Both the position numbers and the translations under genes were made by a program. 60,000 bases of DNA from Mesostigma viride (lineage: Eukaryota > Streptophyta > Mesostigmatophyceae > Mesostigmatales > Mesostigmataceae): positions 2,397,521 to 2,457,520 of the forward strand of contig RPFO01000165.1 in the NCBI GenBank assembly GCA_009746045.1, in the 5' to 3' direction. Position 1 is the first letter of the stretch. The number at the start of each line of letters is the position of its first letter. The notes beneath the pieces were generated by a model. That model was given only the letters and a program-made list of their open reading frames with translations. It ran no database searches and was not told the DNA's origin. This document shows, in pieces, positions 21,601 through 29,557 of this stretch.

Positions 21601-22231
21601 CATTTGTGCTCCTGACCTGTTGGTACTGAGTCGGTTGACCGATTCCCAACTGGTTGAGGTGGGTGCTGAGAGAGTGGTAGAGGCTGTTCGCATGTCTCCC
21701 CCTCTCATGCTGGGTCCTTTGGATTTGTACAGGCCTTTTGACATGATGCTCTATGTGGACAGTTCTATGGATAGTAGGAAGGTCACAGAGGTCAGGGGCC
21801 GTGCAGCAGCATTAATATCCCTGGTGCAGGAACAGTCCTCTCTGGTCTGCTGGTACAGTCGGTTGCAGAACAGGGTAACTCCCAGCAGTGACATTGCTGA
21901 GTGCAGGGCAATCTGTGAAGGGCTTCATACTGCTCTTTACTTGAGGGAGCTATTTTACCAGCTATGTCAAGTGGCTTCCTGTCGGTTGCAGATGCACACA
22001 CTGGTAAGAACTGACAGCATGGGCATGGTGCAGTTTGTGCACAGGCAGCTGGCCAGGAGCAGGGACCTTGATTATTTGTTGCTCAAGGAAATGTCTTGCT
22101 TAGCTAACATTGAACATGTGGCTGGCGTGGACAACCCTGCAGATGCTCTCACCAAGCTGGAGGAGAAGGCTGAGCTGCAATACCCTTTGCTTCGTGGGCT
22201 CATGGCCTCCAAGGGGGGAGGGCCAGAGTAG
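18644..22231 (+). CDS. pol: Element C Pol: integrase-protease-RT-RNase H polyprotein, intact
   Basis: A fully open 1195-codon pol. Rough residue positions are as follows. 1-130: linker. 135-175: integrase zinc region (LHHIFGH ... NCVCQ). 190-310: integrase core with D in QVDIQHI, D in QADLQFD and E in AVERSIREV. 370-430: integrase C-terminal part. 525-640: aspartic protease with active site LEVDTNSQVSIL and flap/strand AILGQNFL. 720-950: RT with LVDFKRAFLKGD and active site LHGDDLHLL. 1025-1180: RNase H with LYVDSSMD, SSDIAECRAICEGL, VRTDSMG and VDNPADALTK. RT and RNase H are clearly Ty1/Copia-type. The order integrase before protease and the HGDD active site (Copia normally has YVDD) are unusual. 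The product should be cleaved in particles, copy genomic RNA to cDNA and insert it. Pol follows gag in frame after one TGA. Confidence 0.93.
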   Translation: MLSPVNSQSPLVGRTVVHSNGGVPLVQQQGVGNDEVLPLNDCNNAAAAVEFPVPVAGAGSPVVGVDSGSQAARLEGPAASVGTGAGSGSRATLEEVPGAREQQVGRAIPSTQSLSRSSLCSQADRGLSYAQAGNTLHHIFGHSKQAEMFAWKIGKEPLLEACSAAAQNCVCQENAVRLPQSHAREPARERGDIQVDIQHIRGMYLLVGVDRFSRYRLLTILPGMQEHQLLMGLQSLLPGFGVYTKVQADLQFDCLIKLADQLPCKLVVVPRESHGQQGAVERSIREVKTVVLAARSVPVVASALEKAAWCKGIEEQLNHRVTYYYDGVAVSPLALQFGMLSQDVVAACLKKADRVFSRLRRKDKGWKMLRPQVGLRVRMWKEPSLPGKRGKWQDGQVTHVEEANHSCLVALESNPKHVYRLSWAHVKERRPTAIWPEDGPDPPLEGDEQDESQAADANPPCLDYGLSWMDEGEQESAETSVTRPEVARAAPQSRGLLMADIIRALQNSKRDPKVSKLTGWGSCGAPALEVDTNSQVSILRVEDAAGLQWSSPSCLAVSDFSGNVSMKILGEVSVPILGVPTTFSVVEGYQGPAILGQNFLCLPGVRISSEELALEGQGRLPLQRYRYSQGLSVAVRAVRGLEAEGPDTKEPIAGDLLILPTTFDPRELGVQRYQIPGTSPVPWRKLVEMMQSPKMAKAWTLGFVASGHEWIVANCAEPVDVLPEDHQLLRLMFVLKLKEVDGVQVPHVRPVVTEYHGTGQLADEELYTPGMLHDTWRILLCIYLSFLQKGIPYSSVLVDFKRAFLKGDQQEAQDTWRTIPPFFVKVPAVWRAELKTRYLRILKGVEGLRSSPIIWRKSLEKYLRSVCGLSVSPVDPCLFQGSYEGLPAFASLHGDDLHLLGHPTWQELTLARIQKRFELGKIQYMVENEPMVFCGMQATLVHQQGTWSIQLEGGKDYPQQIIDALQEPITQARCATIRGMLAWLASICAPDLLVLSRLTDSQLVEVGAERVVEAVRMSPPLMLGPLDLYRPFDMMLYVDSSMDSRKVTEVRGRAAALISLVQEQSSLVCWYSRLQNRVTPSSDIAECRAICEGLHTALYLRELFYQLCQVASCRLQMHTLVRTDSMGMVQFVHRQLARSRDLDYLLLKEMSCLANIEHVAGVDNPADALTKLEEKAELQYPLLRGLMASKGGGPE

Positions 22232-22685
22232 ACCAAACAGCCTTGCTCTAGGTGGGAGGCATCCCAGTGGGCTGGGCAGCCACGTGGTGGCTGACAGCAG
22301 GTCCTTCAGAGTTCAGACACACTCTGCTGGACAGGGGTCAGGGTGGAGTCACTCCCCTGGCTGAGAATTTCGCCTGGCTCTGTCATGGAGCTGCAGAAGA
22401 GTCTTAAGGACTTTGTAATGGGCCTTGGGTCTTCATGGAATGGACCCTGCAAGGGCAGCCCAAGTGTTGGCTCTAACAGGTTGCTGTACATTTGTATATA
22501 TTCTCTGTAACCAACCTGTTGCATGCTAATAAAATCCCTGGTTGTGTGACCATGTTGGACGTGGTTGCCAGGGGCCTCACTATGGGTTATACTCTTTATA
22601 ATAAAACATAATCTTGTTATTGTCATGTCTTGTTGTTTGTGATGCTCAGTTCCAGGAGCTGATCCAAACCTGGAGGATATGGGGT

Positions 22686-22700
22686 GGGGTTCGATTCCCC
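22686..22700 (+). promoter_or_regulatory. tRNA T-arm-like hairpin in 3' UTR
   Basis: GGGGTTCGATTCCCC forms a 4-bp stem with a TTCGATT loop, the form of a tRNA T-arm and of a Pol III B box. It is conserved at 14963 (B), 36504 (D) and, as GGGGTTCAATTCCCC, at 49452 (E). I could not fold a full tRNA cloverleaf around it. Confidence 0.5.
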
Positions 22701-22840
22701 AGCTGACCTCAGCCTGGCATGTATGAATCCTGAGTGAGACTCAGTGAGGACATGGGCTCCCCATGTGTTGGCTAACATTTGTCAGGGCTCTCTCAGTCTT
22801 TGGAAGGATTTAAAAGATAAAGGAGGCTCCGTGGCGGGCG

Positions 22841-22901
22841 CCATATGAACGGGCGCCTGTGATAACTGGATGACCAGGAACTCACAATAGTACGTTCATG
22901 G
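22841..22901 (+). promoter_or_regulatory. 3' UTR stem-loop exposing CAATAGTACG
   Basis: CCATATGAACG (22841-22851) pairs with CGTTCATGG (22893-22901), with a 2-nt bulge. The loop carries the segment ACTCACAATAGTA. In E the same stem reads CCATAAGAACG / CGTTCTTGG, a compensatory base-pair change. CAATAGTACG is complementary to the sequence right after the 5' LTR. Confidence 0.6.
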
Positions 22902-23164
22902 ACTCCTCTATCCAAACTCCTCTGACTAAGTGAAGACCTAACTTTAATCTACACCAGGTTCCCAAAGAAAGGGTTGGGATGTCATGTGGGTCAGAGGGCA
23001 ACCTTTGAACCAATGAGCAGGCCTAGCTAATATTTGGAGGCACCTCAGGTTCCAAAAGAAAAGGCAGGTCTGGTCTCTGGGAGGGATCAGATGTTCAAGG
23101 CTTGTGGGGACAGTGGCTGATAGGTTCTCAGGCTGGTCCAAGCTCCAAAACAAGAAAGGGTTGG

Positions 23165-23818
23165 AGTTAGCATATTGGGGCACCAATGTGCTAGATGGAT
23201 GCAGGTTGAGGAGACCTTTCCAACGCCGTGTCAACCGCCTAGAACAGACAAGGGACTAGAAAGTTATCAAGTCCCGAAGTACTGCCGACCGGTGGGCGAG
23301 GGCGGTGCACACTCAGGGCATAGTGGACAGGACACGTGGCAGGCCGTGCCTGCACAGGCTTAGCCTGGACTCTCACGTGACTGGGACACAGTGTACTGAG
23401 GGCTCAACGGTACTGTGGCTAGTAGAAGCCAGTAACCAGCCAGCAGGTCTGCAAGGATGTAAGTCCTTGCAGGACTGTGGCAGGTCCTGTGCTGTCCTAG
23501 ACACAGGATAGCCAGAGATTCCTGTATGCTGCCTGCAACGAGGATGCAAGGCAGCGATACGAGGTTCTGGCAATGTAGCGTTGCCCAGCGTTGCTCATGA
23601 CCGAGGAACAAGGATGGAACGAGGTTGCATATAGCTTGAAGCCTAACGAGGCAACGAGCGTCTTCACACACGAACCTTGGTCGTCACGACGAGTGGCGAG
23701 CCTATCGAGGGTCGTAGGCCTGGTGTGAGGATAAAGGTTGCTAGCCAGCAGCCTTGGGTCATTCCAGCCGGCAAGGACCAGGAGCTCACAAGCTCTGCTG
23801 ACGAGTTGCTGTGCAAAT
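23165..23818 (+). repeat. Element C 3' LTR (654 bp)
   Basis: Third LTR of the tandem, ending GCTGTGCAAAT directly before the target duplicate GGCGC (23819-23823). Confidence 0.9.
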
Positions 23819-23878
23819 GGCGCCTTGTTCAATGCAGCCCAATGCTGCACGTAACCCAACTCCTTGCAGTAGTGCGCC
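23819..23878 (-). pseudogene. CACTA transposase, short exon part cut by tandem B-C
   Basis: Minus-strand codons reading HYCKELGYVQHWAALNKA, preceded by a good 3' splice site (TGTATGCAG). They continue in frame at 7709 with APLVPER once the retrotransposon and one GGCGC copy are removed. This fixes the insertion point inside a transposase exon. Confidence 0.75.
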
Positions 23879-24092
23879 CTGCATACAGAACATGCATGCA
23901 AGCACAATAGATAGCAGGTACACAACAGCGTTACTATGGTCAACAATTAAGTTTGAGGGCCAAAAATGCAAAGCTTGTCATCACCAAAATACTCAAACAG
24001 CTGTACTATGCAAAAAACAACGTATGGAGTCCGCATCCGCAAAGCCTGATAAACTTTACCTAGCAAATGTCCAAAACCAGGGGCGAGCTTAC

Positions 24093-24983
24093 CAGTACTA
24101 CTGGTCACCATTCTTCTCCAGATCGGTGTAAGTCGCGCGCTGCAGTGCATCCCCCACCAACAGCGCCCGCACCTCCTCAAGCTCGCCTGAAGAAAAGCGG
24201 TAATGATTTTGGCGTCGGCGGCGGCCCAGCTCAACCATGCGCGAGGGGTCGGTGGTCAAAACATCCCAAATGTAGTACTTGCTCTTAATCTGCACAATGT
24301 GACATCAGATGCACACACACATGGAGGGAAAAAGAAGACATGCTATCAGAAAGGATGCATGAAAAGAAAAAAACAAGCAAAACTTCAAACGACTCAACCG
24401 AACAAAAAAAAAACACAATCAAAACAGTCATATATACAGTGAGAAATTACTTACCCCGGTCTGCTCATGGATGAAGTATGACAGGTACGTCAGCTCCTCG
24501 AACTCGTTGAATGATCGCTGGATTGATTTTTCGACATTTAAATTCGACATATGGCCCGCTGTGACCGCCTGCATCTCACGCTCACCCCAGGCCATGTTCC
24601 GACCGTCAGGAAGGCCGAGCTCGGATATCTGGGCTGCCAAATGTGTAGCAGCAGGCATGGATCACGACATTTCACTTGCGGGAATCACCCGCTCCATTGC
24701 CACCACAGCCCGCACCATCATTTTCCTAGCTATACTTCATCCAACTCCCCCTGCGTTAAAACACGGCCGCTGAAGGCACAGTCCCAGGCTGCGGAAGCTT
24801 CAAGGAACGCGCTCCTTGCGCGCGGATGCAAACGACCGCGCAGCAACACGGGCATATACTTGCAAAAATAAACAATCTTGTCATGTGTTTTCGCCTTGTG
24901 CTCTGGCTTCCCCTGCGCCAGCAGCCCAACGATGTTTCCCGTGAAGCAGTCTGGCAAGGACTTGTTGATGTGCCTCTCAAGAT
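24093..24983 (-). pseudogene. CACTA transposase, middle-C-terminal exons
   Basis: Two inferred exons. 24455-24983 is bounded by TATGCAG/ATC and CCGGG/GTAAGT. It encodes DLERHINKSLPDCFTG, then YFCKYMPVLLRGRLHPRAR, then LAAQISELGLPDGRNMAWGE and FNEFEELTYLSYFIHEQ. These correspond to the helical region of TNP2 proteins that in plants holds the conserved His/Leu-rich segment. 24093-24289 encodes IKSKYYIWDVLTTDPSRMVE and more. A frameshift lies near 24735 and an in-frame TAG sits just before the donor near 24095. Splice sites were judged by eye. Confidence 0.65.
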
Positions 24984-25287
24984 CTGCATAAAAGAACATG
25001 CCCACATAAAATAGCAACACAAACTGTGAGATTTAAGCCACATCTTTTAACGGAAAACACTTAAACATGCAACCAACTATAAACAGCTAACAACAGGAAA
25101 AGTGAGAGTTAGCTTCAGACATTTTGATCCATTTATAATAAACAAGGATTAAGTAGCTACAAGGACATGCATTGAAATGGAAAAGTCTTTTAATGAACGA
25201 GCACTTGGAATAAGCATTCTGTTGAAATCAACTTTTATAAGCAGCATGGACTATGAAGTCATAACCATGCTCAGCCGCACAACTCAC

Positions 25288-25470
25288 CACAGATCTCGTT
25301 CTTCTCGCTCTTGGACAGCTGAAAAACTGGCTGACTGCCCTTGTACTTGACTGTGGTCTTCTCCGTTCCATCAGCAGCAACCGTTGTGGTCTCCTCCTTG
25401 GTCATCCACAAGTCAGGGCTCAGATTGAGATCCTTGAGGCGATGCCGTACCGACCTGGTGGCAGCTTCAC
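25288..25470 (-). pseudogene. CACTA transposase, internal exon
   Basis: Bounded by CATGCAG/GTGAAG and CTGTG/GTGAGT. Encodes GEAATRSVRHRLKDLNLSPD, a Thr-rich linker and PVFQLSKSEKNEICGEL. The last block matches the LSKKEK(R)-type motif typical of TNP2 transposases. The flanking AT-rich stretches (24984-25287 and 25471-25617) look like introns. Confidence 0.65.
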
Positions 25471-25617
25471 CTGCATGTGCACCCAAATACGCAACCATAA
25501 AAACACATAAAAAAAGTTTAGTAAGTTCCTTTTGGCCATAAGGTGGCATGCGTGCAGCAAACTTCCAAGACTAAAAATACCATCCAGTTTAACAATGACA
25601 AAAATCAAATATCTTAC

Positions 25618-27379
25618 CACTCGTGCAATTCCCGAGGCGAAGGAAGAAATTCGAAGCCAGGTGGAACTCGTCAATGGCATTCCGGCATTGCAGGGCTGGC
25701 CAGTACGGAAGCCGCGAAAAGGCCTCAGGTAGGCGCTCGTTGTCCTCACAATGGTTCAGATATTCAGCATAAGTCATGTCACCCGGGTCGGGCTGCGTGG
25801 TAACACGACGTGGGTCAGTGTCAGGGAGCATGCGGTCATTGCCCAGGAATACAATCTTGCCCTTTGAAAAATATACGTCCCCTTCCACTTTGGGCCATTT
25901 TTTAACACCCGTCATACCCTGCATCCGGCATGTTGATCAGCTTTGAAAATGCGGGATAGTCATGCATGGTCATCAGCAGCACCACACGTATGAATGCAGT
26001 TTGGAATTCCCCCTTGGCGTCGTCAAGTACATCACATTTATAAAACCCTTCGCGCATGCTTGCGCTTCCCTGCTCGCGTCATCGATAAACACCAGAAAAC
26101 CTACGCGGGTATTCTGCACACGGCTGATTGGATTGCTCTTTTCGCGGACCTCAACGCCCAGGGACGTGCGTGGCTGTTCTCGCTTTCCTTGCGGAGTGTG
26201 GGCTCGGCGTACCTTCGTGCTCTTCCCATGGCCCCCCCATTCGCCTTGGCTCCCAGCCACTACTCGGTGGCGCTCCGGCACCAGCTATTTGCCCCGCAGC
26301 CTCTTGTTCCGGCCGGGCGGCCTTGTGGTAGCTGTGGGCAGCCGCTGGATCCCACGGGGACTCACTACCTTGCCTGCATGGGGGGCCAACAGAATCAGAA
26401 TTGGTATTTGTATTTGCACACTGTCCTCCTGACGGTGGTGCTCGCCATGATTCGGTCGGTTTTCCCCCACGCGAACATCCGGTCCGAGGATGCGGATGGC
26501 GCTGCCTTCTATTCCCCCAACCACCGGCCTGACATCGTGGTGCTGGACTTTGAGGGGGGTGGCCGGCATCTGTTTATTGACGTTTCGGTGGCGCGGCCCT
26601 TGGCTCTTAGCCACGTGGCTGGGGCCTCCCTCACGGCAGGTTACACGGCGGACCGGGCGGAGCGGGCCAAGCTCCTGGCCTACGGCGACGTCGGGCACCA
26701 TCGTGTGGTGCCCTTTGTCCTGGAGGAGTTTGGGGCCATGGGGCCCCTGACCTCCGCCTTCTTCAAGGATTGTTGCCAGCTCCGGGAGGACCGGCTGGAC
26801 CTGGAGGGCCAGCGGGCCCCATGGTCGGCGCGGACCTGGACGTCATATTGGCGTCCGCGCTTGTCGGTGGCGCTGACTCGGGCCATGGCTGACATCATGC
26901 TCCGCCGTACGCGGGCTGATTTTGCGGTGCAGCCGGGCTATTAGGTTCCTCCCGTTAGGCGTTTCCATTGGTCTTATCGTAGTATAGAGCTTTGACATGG
27001 CTCTGTATATAGGTTTATAGCTGGGCGTTTGCTTTGGTTTGAGTGATTTCACTCTGCTGTAAGTAATTATATTTTTAACATATATAAAACCCTTTGAAAA
27101 GCTCTATTAGCTCGTCTACGAAGAGGTCCAAGAAGATGCGCATCTTTTGGGGGGCTCGCCCTCTGTGTGCCCCCACCAGGAGGACCATCGGGCAGAAATG
27201 TTTGTTTATGTGCGCCCACTCGGGCAGATTGAAAAAACAAACCATACACGGCCAGCACGAATAGGTGTCTAACCAGTATCTCGGGCACAGTCCATCGAAG
27301 CAGCATCCGATGAACAGATTTCTTGGATCAGATGCAAGCTCGGGGAACAGGTCCAAAAGCCGCTGCCAGGCCCTTGTAT
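25618..27379 (-). pseudogene. CACTA transposase, catalytic-core exon split by a LINE
   Basis: Reading right to left from a 3' splice site at 27379: DTRAWQRLLDLFPELASDPR, CCFDGL, YSCWPCMVCFFNLPEW, LDLFVDELIELFKGF. After removal of the LINE (26051-27077) it continues YKCDVLDDAKGEFQTAFIRV, LLMTMHDYPAF and KIVFLGNDRMLPDTDPRR. These blocks line up with the TNP2 core (DGfNPf, YS.WPvi...NLPpw, Y.D...g..f..ra.ll.tinDfPa, GhrrfLp..H..R). A probable 1-nt shift lies near 25930, next to an in-frame TAA. The DDE-type transposase would cut at the CACTA ends. The exon ends at an AGTG/GTAAG donor near 25617. Confidence 0.8.
26051..27077 (+). mobile_element. 5'-truncated LINE with restriction-like endonuclease domain
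   Basis: A plus-strand insertion flanked by a 17-bp direct repeat with one mismatch (acattTATAAAACCCTT 26034-26050; 27078-27094), lying in the opposite orientation inside the transposase exon. The open frame, to TAG at 26942-26944, encodes the C-terminus of a non-LTR retrotransposon polyprotein. It has a zinc motif CGSCGQPLDPTGTHYLAC (CX2CX9HX3C), then a PD-(D/E)XK-like core with RPDIVVLDF and HLFIDVSV, then KLLAYGD. This is the layout of R2-like restriction-type endonucleases. A short 3' UTR ends in an AT-rich tail without poly(A). The RT is missing through 5' truncation, as expected from target-primed reverse transcription. Confidence 0.75.
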
Positions 27380-27593
27380 CTGCACTCAGGGAGGCACAAG
27401 AAAACAGTTCAAACCAAGGGAAAAAGCAAACATGCATGCAAAACTTAGTCCAGGTACCTTGCTGCACGAGCCAGAGCCACAAATCAGCATAACTTGAGGA
27501 TCAACAGCAGCGGTGCACAAGAACAAGCTTTCAAGGGAAATATTTTTTTAAAAAGGGACATTAAAAAAGCGGAAACGACAGCGCCAAACTGAC

Positions 27594-28203
27594 CTTTAAT
27601 CCCGTGGATCTTCTTCTGCGGGTGGTCAGGCTCCTTGCTTCGGTTCTCCGCCGCGTACCTAAATGCTTTGGCCATCACCGGTATTCTGAAAAGGCCCCTG
27701 ATCCGGTCCTTCAGGGAAAACTTGCGAACCTGCCGATGCGGTCTGGTGGTCACAACCGTCTCTCCACTCCGGTCTTCATAGGTCTCATACCGGTTCAGCT
27801 TGCAAACGGGGCATTGCTTTACAGTCTTGTCTTTATACAGATACTCGTCGCATGGGCACGCATCGTACACTTGGTAACCCAGCCCTAAATTATTCATCAC
27901 AGACTTTGCCTTGGCCACCGACGCTGGAAACTGGTTGCCCGGTGGTAGTATGTCAGAGAAAAACTTAAAGAGCTCATCGGCAAACACGGCGGATGCGCTG
28001 TTCTTGCCAAGCAGAGACAGGAGTTCCAAAGACGTGGCGAGGGCCATCTTAGACGACCCGGGATAGAGGGGTGTGTCCGCACGAATGCTTTGCACAGTTT
28101 CCTCGAAATTGCGGGCAAAATCACGGGCCTCCTGCTCAGGCCCGCCATCGGCAGGCATGCCACCCATCATGTAGTCATCGACAGACCCGTGCATGCTCGC
28201 CAT
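27594..28203 (-). pseudogene. CACTA transposase (TNP2-like), N-terminal exon
   Basis: Starts at ATG 28203 (MASMHGSVDDYMMGG) and ends at an AAAG/GTCAGT donor near 27593; the next exon joins in phase to give GIK-DTRAW. It contains MALATSLELLSLLGKNSASA, FPASVAKAKSVMNNLGLGY, then VYDACPCDEYLY followed by CPVC and LNRYETYED. The Leu-Gly-Leu-Tyr block and the Cys cluster are characteristic of TNP2 N-terminal regions. This exon itself is intact. The gene is broken further downstream by the LINE, the tandem retrotransposon and frameshifts. I call it a TNP2-family transposase with good confidence. Confidence 0.82.
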
Positions 28204-29557
28204 CTGGAACCGATAAAACAAGTTAAACAACAAGGCTGAAACCGTGTCAGAGGGCCTGCATCAAGTCAAGATGATGCAGGCCCTCCCACCCTACGTCATG
28301 ATGGCTGCCCGAGCTACCTACATTCCAGAAGGAGGATGGTCAATCATCATTGGAAAGATCCACTAAACTGTGGACCGGATCAGGGCCTGCATCGTCTCGA
28401 CTCCAGACGATGCAGGCCCTCCAGCACTGTCGCTATGGCTGTCCTTAGCGCAGGTCTCCCAAATTGTAAGGTAGACACATGTGTGTGGTTGTTGTCCCGG
28501 TTGACTGTGCAAGGTCCAAACCGAATCCGGAGCAGAGTCGTATGGCCGTCAAGTCCGGCACTGTCGCTATGGCTGTCCAATTAGCGCAGGTCTCCCAAAT
28601 TGTAAGGTAGATACACCGTGTGGTTGTTGTCCCGGTTGCGTGAGAAGGCCCAAACCGCGTGCGAAGGTCCAAACGGCGCAGTGTCGTGTGGCCGTTGCTA
28701 AGGTAAGAGATCCGATTTTTTTTAACAATAAAATTAGTTTTAAAACAAGGCAGCCGCATACTGTATGTGACGAGCCTGGCACCGCCGCGACGTGTTTCAC
28801 TCTGGTGAATGGAATGAGATTCCTGCCGGCAAAATACAACGACTAGGATCCAACAAGATCAATCTCTGAACGTCCAGATTTTTTTTGCGTCGCGCAATAG
28901 AGTTTTGGTCGATAGCAAAGAAGCACTTCCGTACTAGACGAATTTAGATAAATTAGTGTGGGTGGTTCCGCTTACAGCACTGTAGATAGCAGCTGATTTA
29001 GACCAATTAGTCATTCCGGTGTGCTGAAACAAACTTGGACCAACTAAGGAGAGACGTGAGATGTCAGTCACGATATTCTTAGTTTTTTCCAATCATAATG
29101 ATTTCTTCACAGTTACGAAACAGGCGTGGGAATAAGTAACCGTTGGATAGCACGCGCTGTAAGATAGTGACCTTGAGTGACTGACGGTTGCGAAGGTACC
29201 AAAGGTTCCGAATCCGATTCCCTCCAGGCAATTGCGTCAGCCGCTGCATGTGCCCAGGGACCACTTTTGGCGCAATTTCGAATTTCCGGCGCGGTGAGCT
29301 TTTTTTGGCCGTCCGATTTTCGCAGACTGTGCAAGATTCCTTGCACGTTGCGCCTGCTGTTGGCAGTGGCCGCGCCAACTGCCAACAGCCAAGGCAACTG
29401 CAAACGACCAAGAACTTGGAAAGGCGCGGTGTTTGAAAACCTCCATCGCGTCTTGCTCCTCCACCGGAAGTTAACTGGAAGCTCTGAAATTTGACACAGG
29501 AGATTTGATCGTGAGATGGTGATTCTGATGCTGTGCTCGTGAGATGGTGATTCTAGG
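28204..29557. promoter_or_regulatory. CACTA central intergenic region between divergent genes
   Basis: Head-to-head gap of about 1.35 kb, presumably a bidirectional promoter. It contains two perfect hairpins with the shared stem AGGGCCTGCATC: 28251-28284 (13-bp stem) and 28382-28420 (16-bp stem, 7-nt loop). It also contains a direct repeat of roughly 90-130 bp (from about 28425 and from about 28559), starting CACTGTCGCTATGGCTGTCC. No gene is apparent. Promoter function is inferred from position only. Confidence 0.5.

Larger units (their letters stand above)
22232..23164 (+). other. Element C 3' UTR, structured
   Basis: About 930 nt with no ORF. Features that recur in B, D and E: an AACAGGTTG...CAACCTGTT hairpin just before an AATAAAA (near 22530), a second AATAAAA near 22600, the T-arm-like hairpin (22686-22700), the CAATAGTACG stem-loop (22841-22901), and two copies of AAGAAAGGGTTGG (22965-22977 and 23152-23164). 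The last copy abuts the LTR and is the likely plus-strand primer. Confidence 0.75.
7710..23818 (+). mobile_element. Tandem Copia-like insertion B-C (three LTRs, two internal regions)
   Basis: Three nearly identical LTRs (7710-8363, 15437-16089, 23165-23818) alternate with two nearly identical internal regions. The whole unit is flanked by the 5-bp duplication GGCGC (7705-7709 and 23819-23823), so it behaves as one insertion site. B and C share the same 1-nt deletion in gag (GTTTCTG where D has GTTCTCTG), so one derives from the other or both from a recent common copy. Unequal recombination between LTRs of one original insertion is the simplest origin. An assembly duplication cannot be excluded. 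Confidence 0.9.

Noticed and set aside
22640-22740. A true tRNA gene in the 3' UTR
   Set aside because: Only the T-arm is clear. I could not pair acceptor and D arms, and there is no anticodon arm of normal length.
28204-29557. Host promoter or gene in the CACTA centre
   Set aside because: It lies inside the transposon between its two divergent genes. Short frames there have no motifs.
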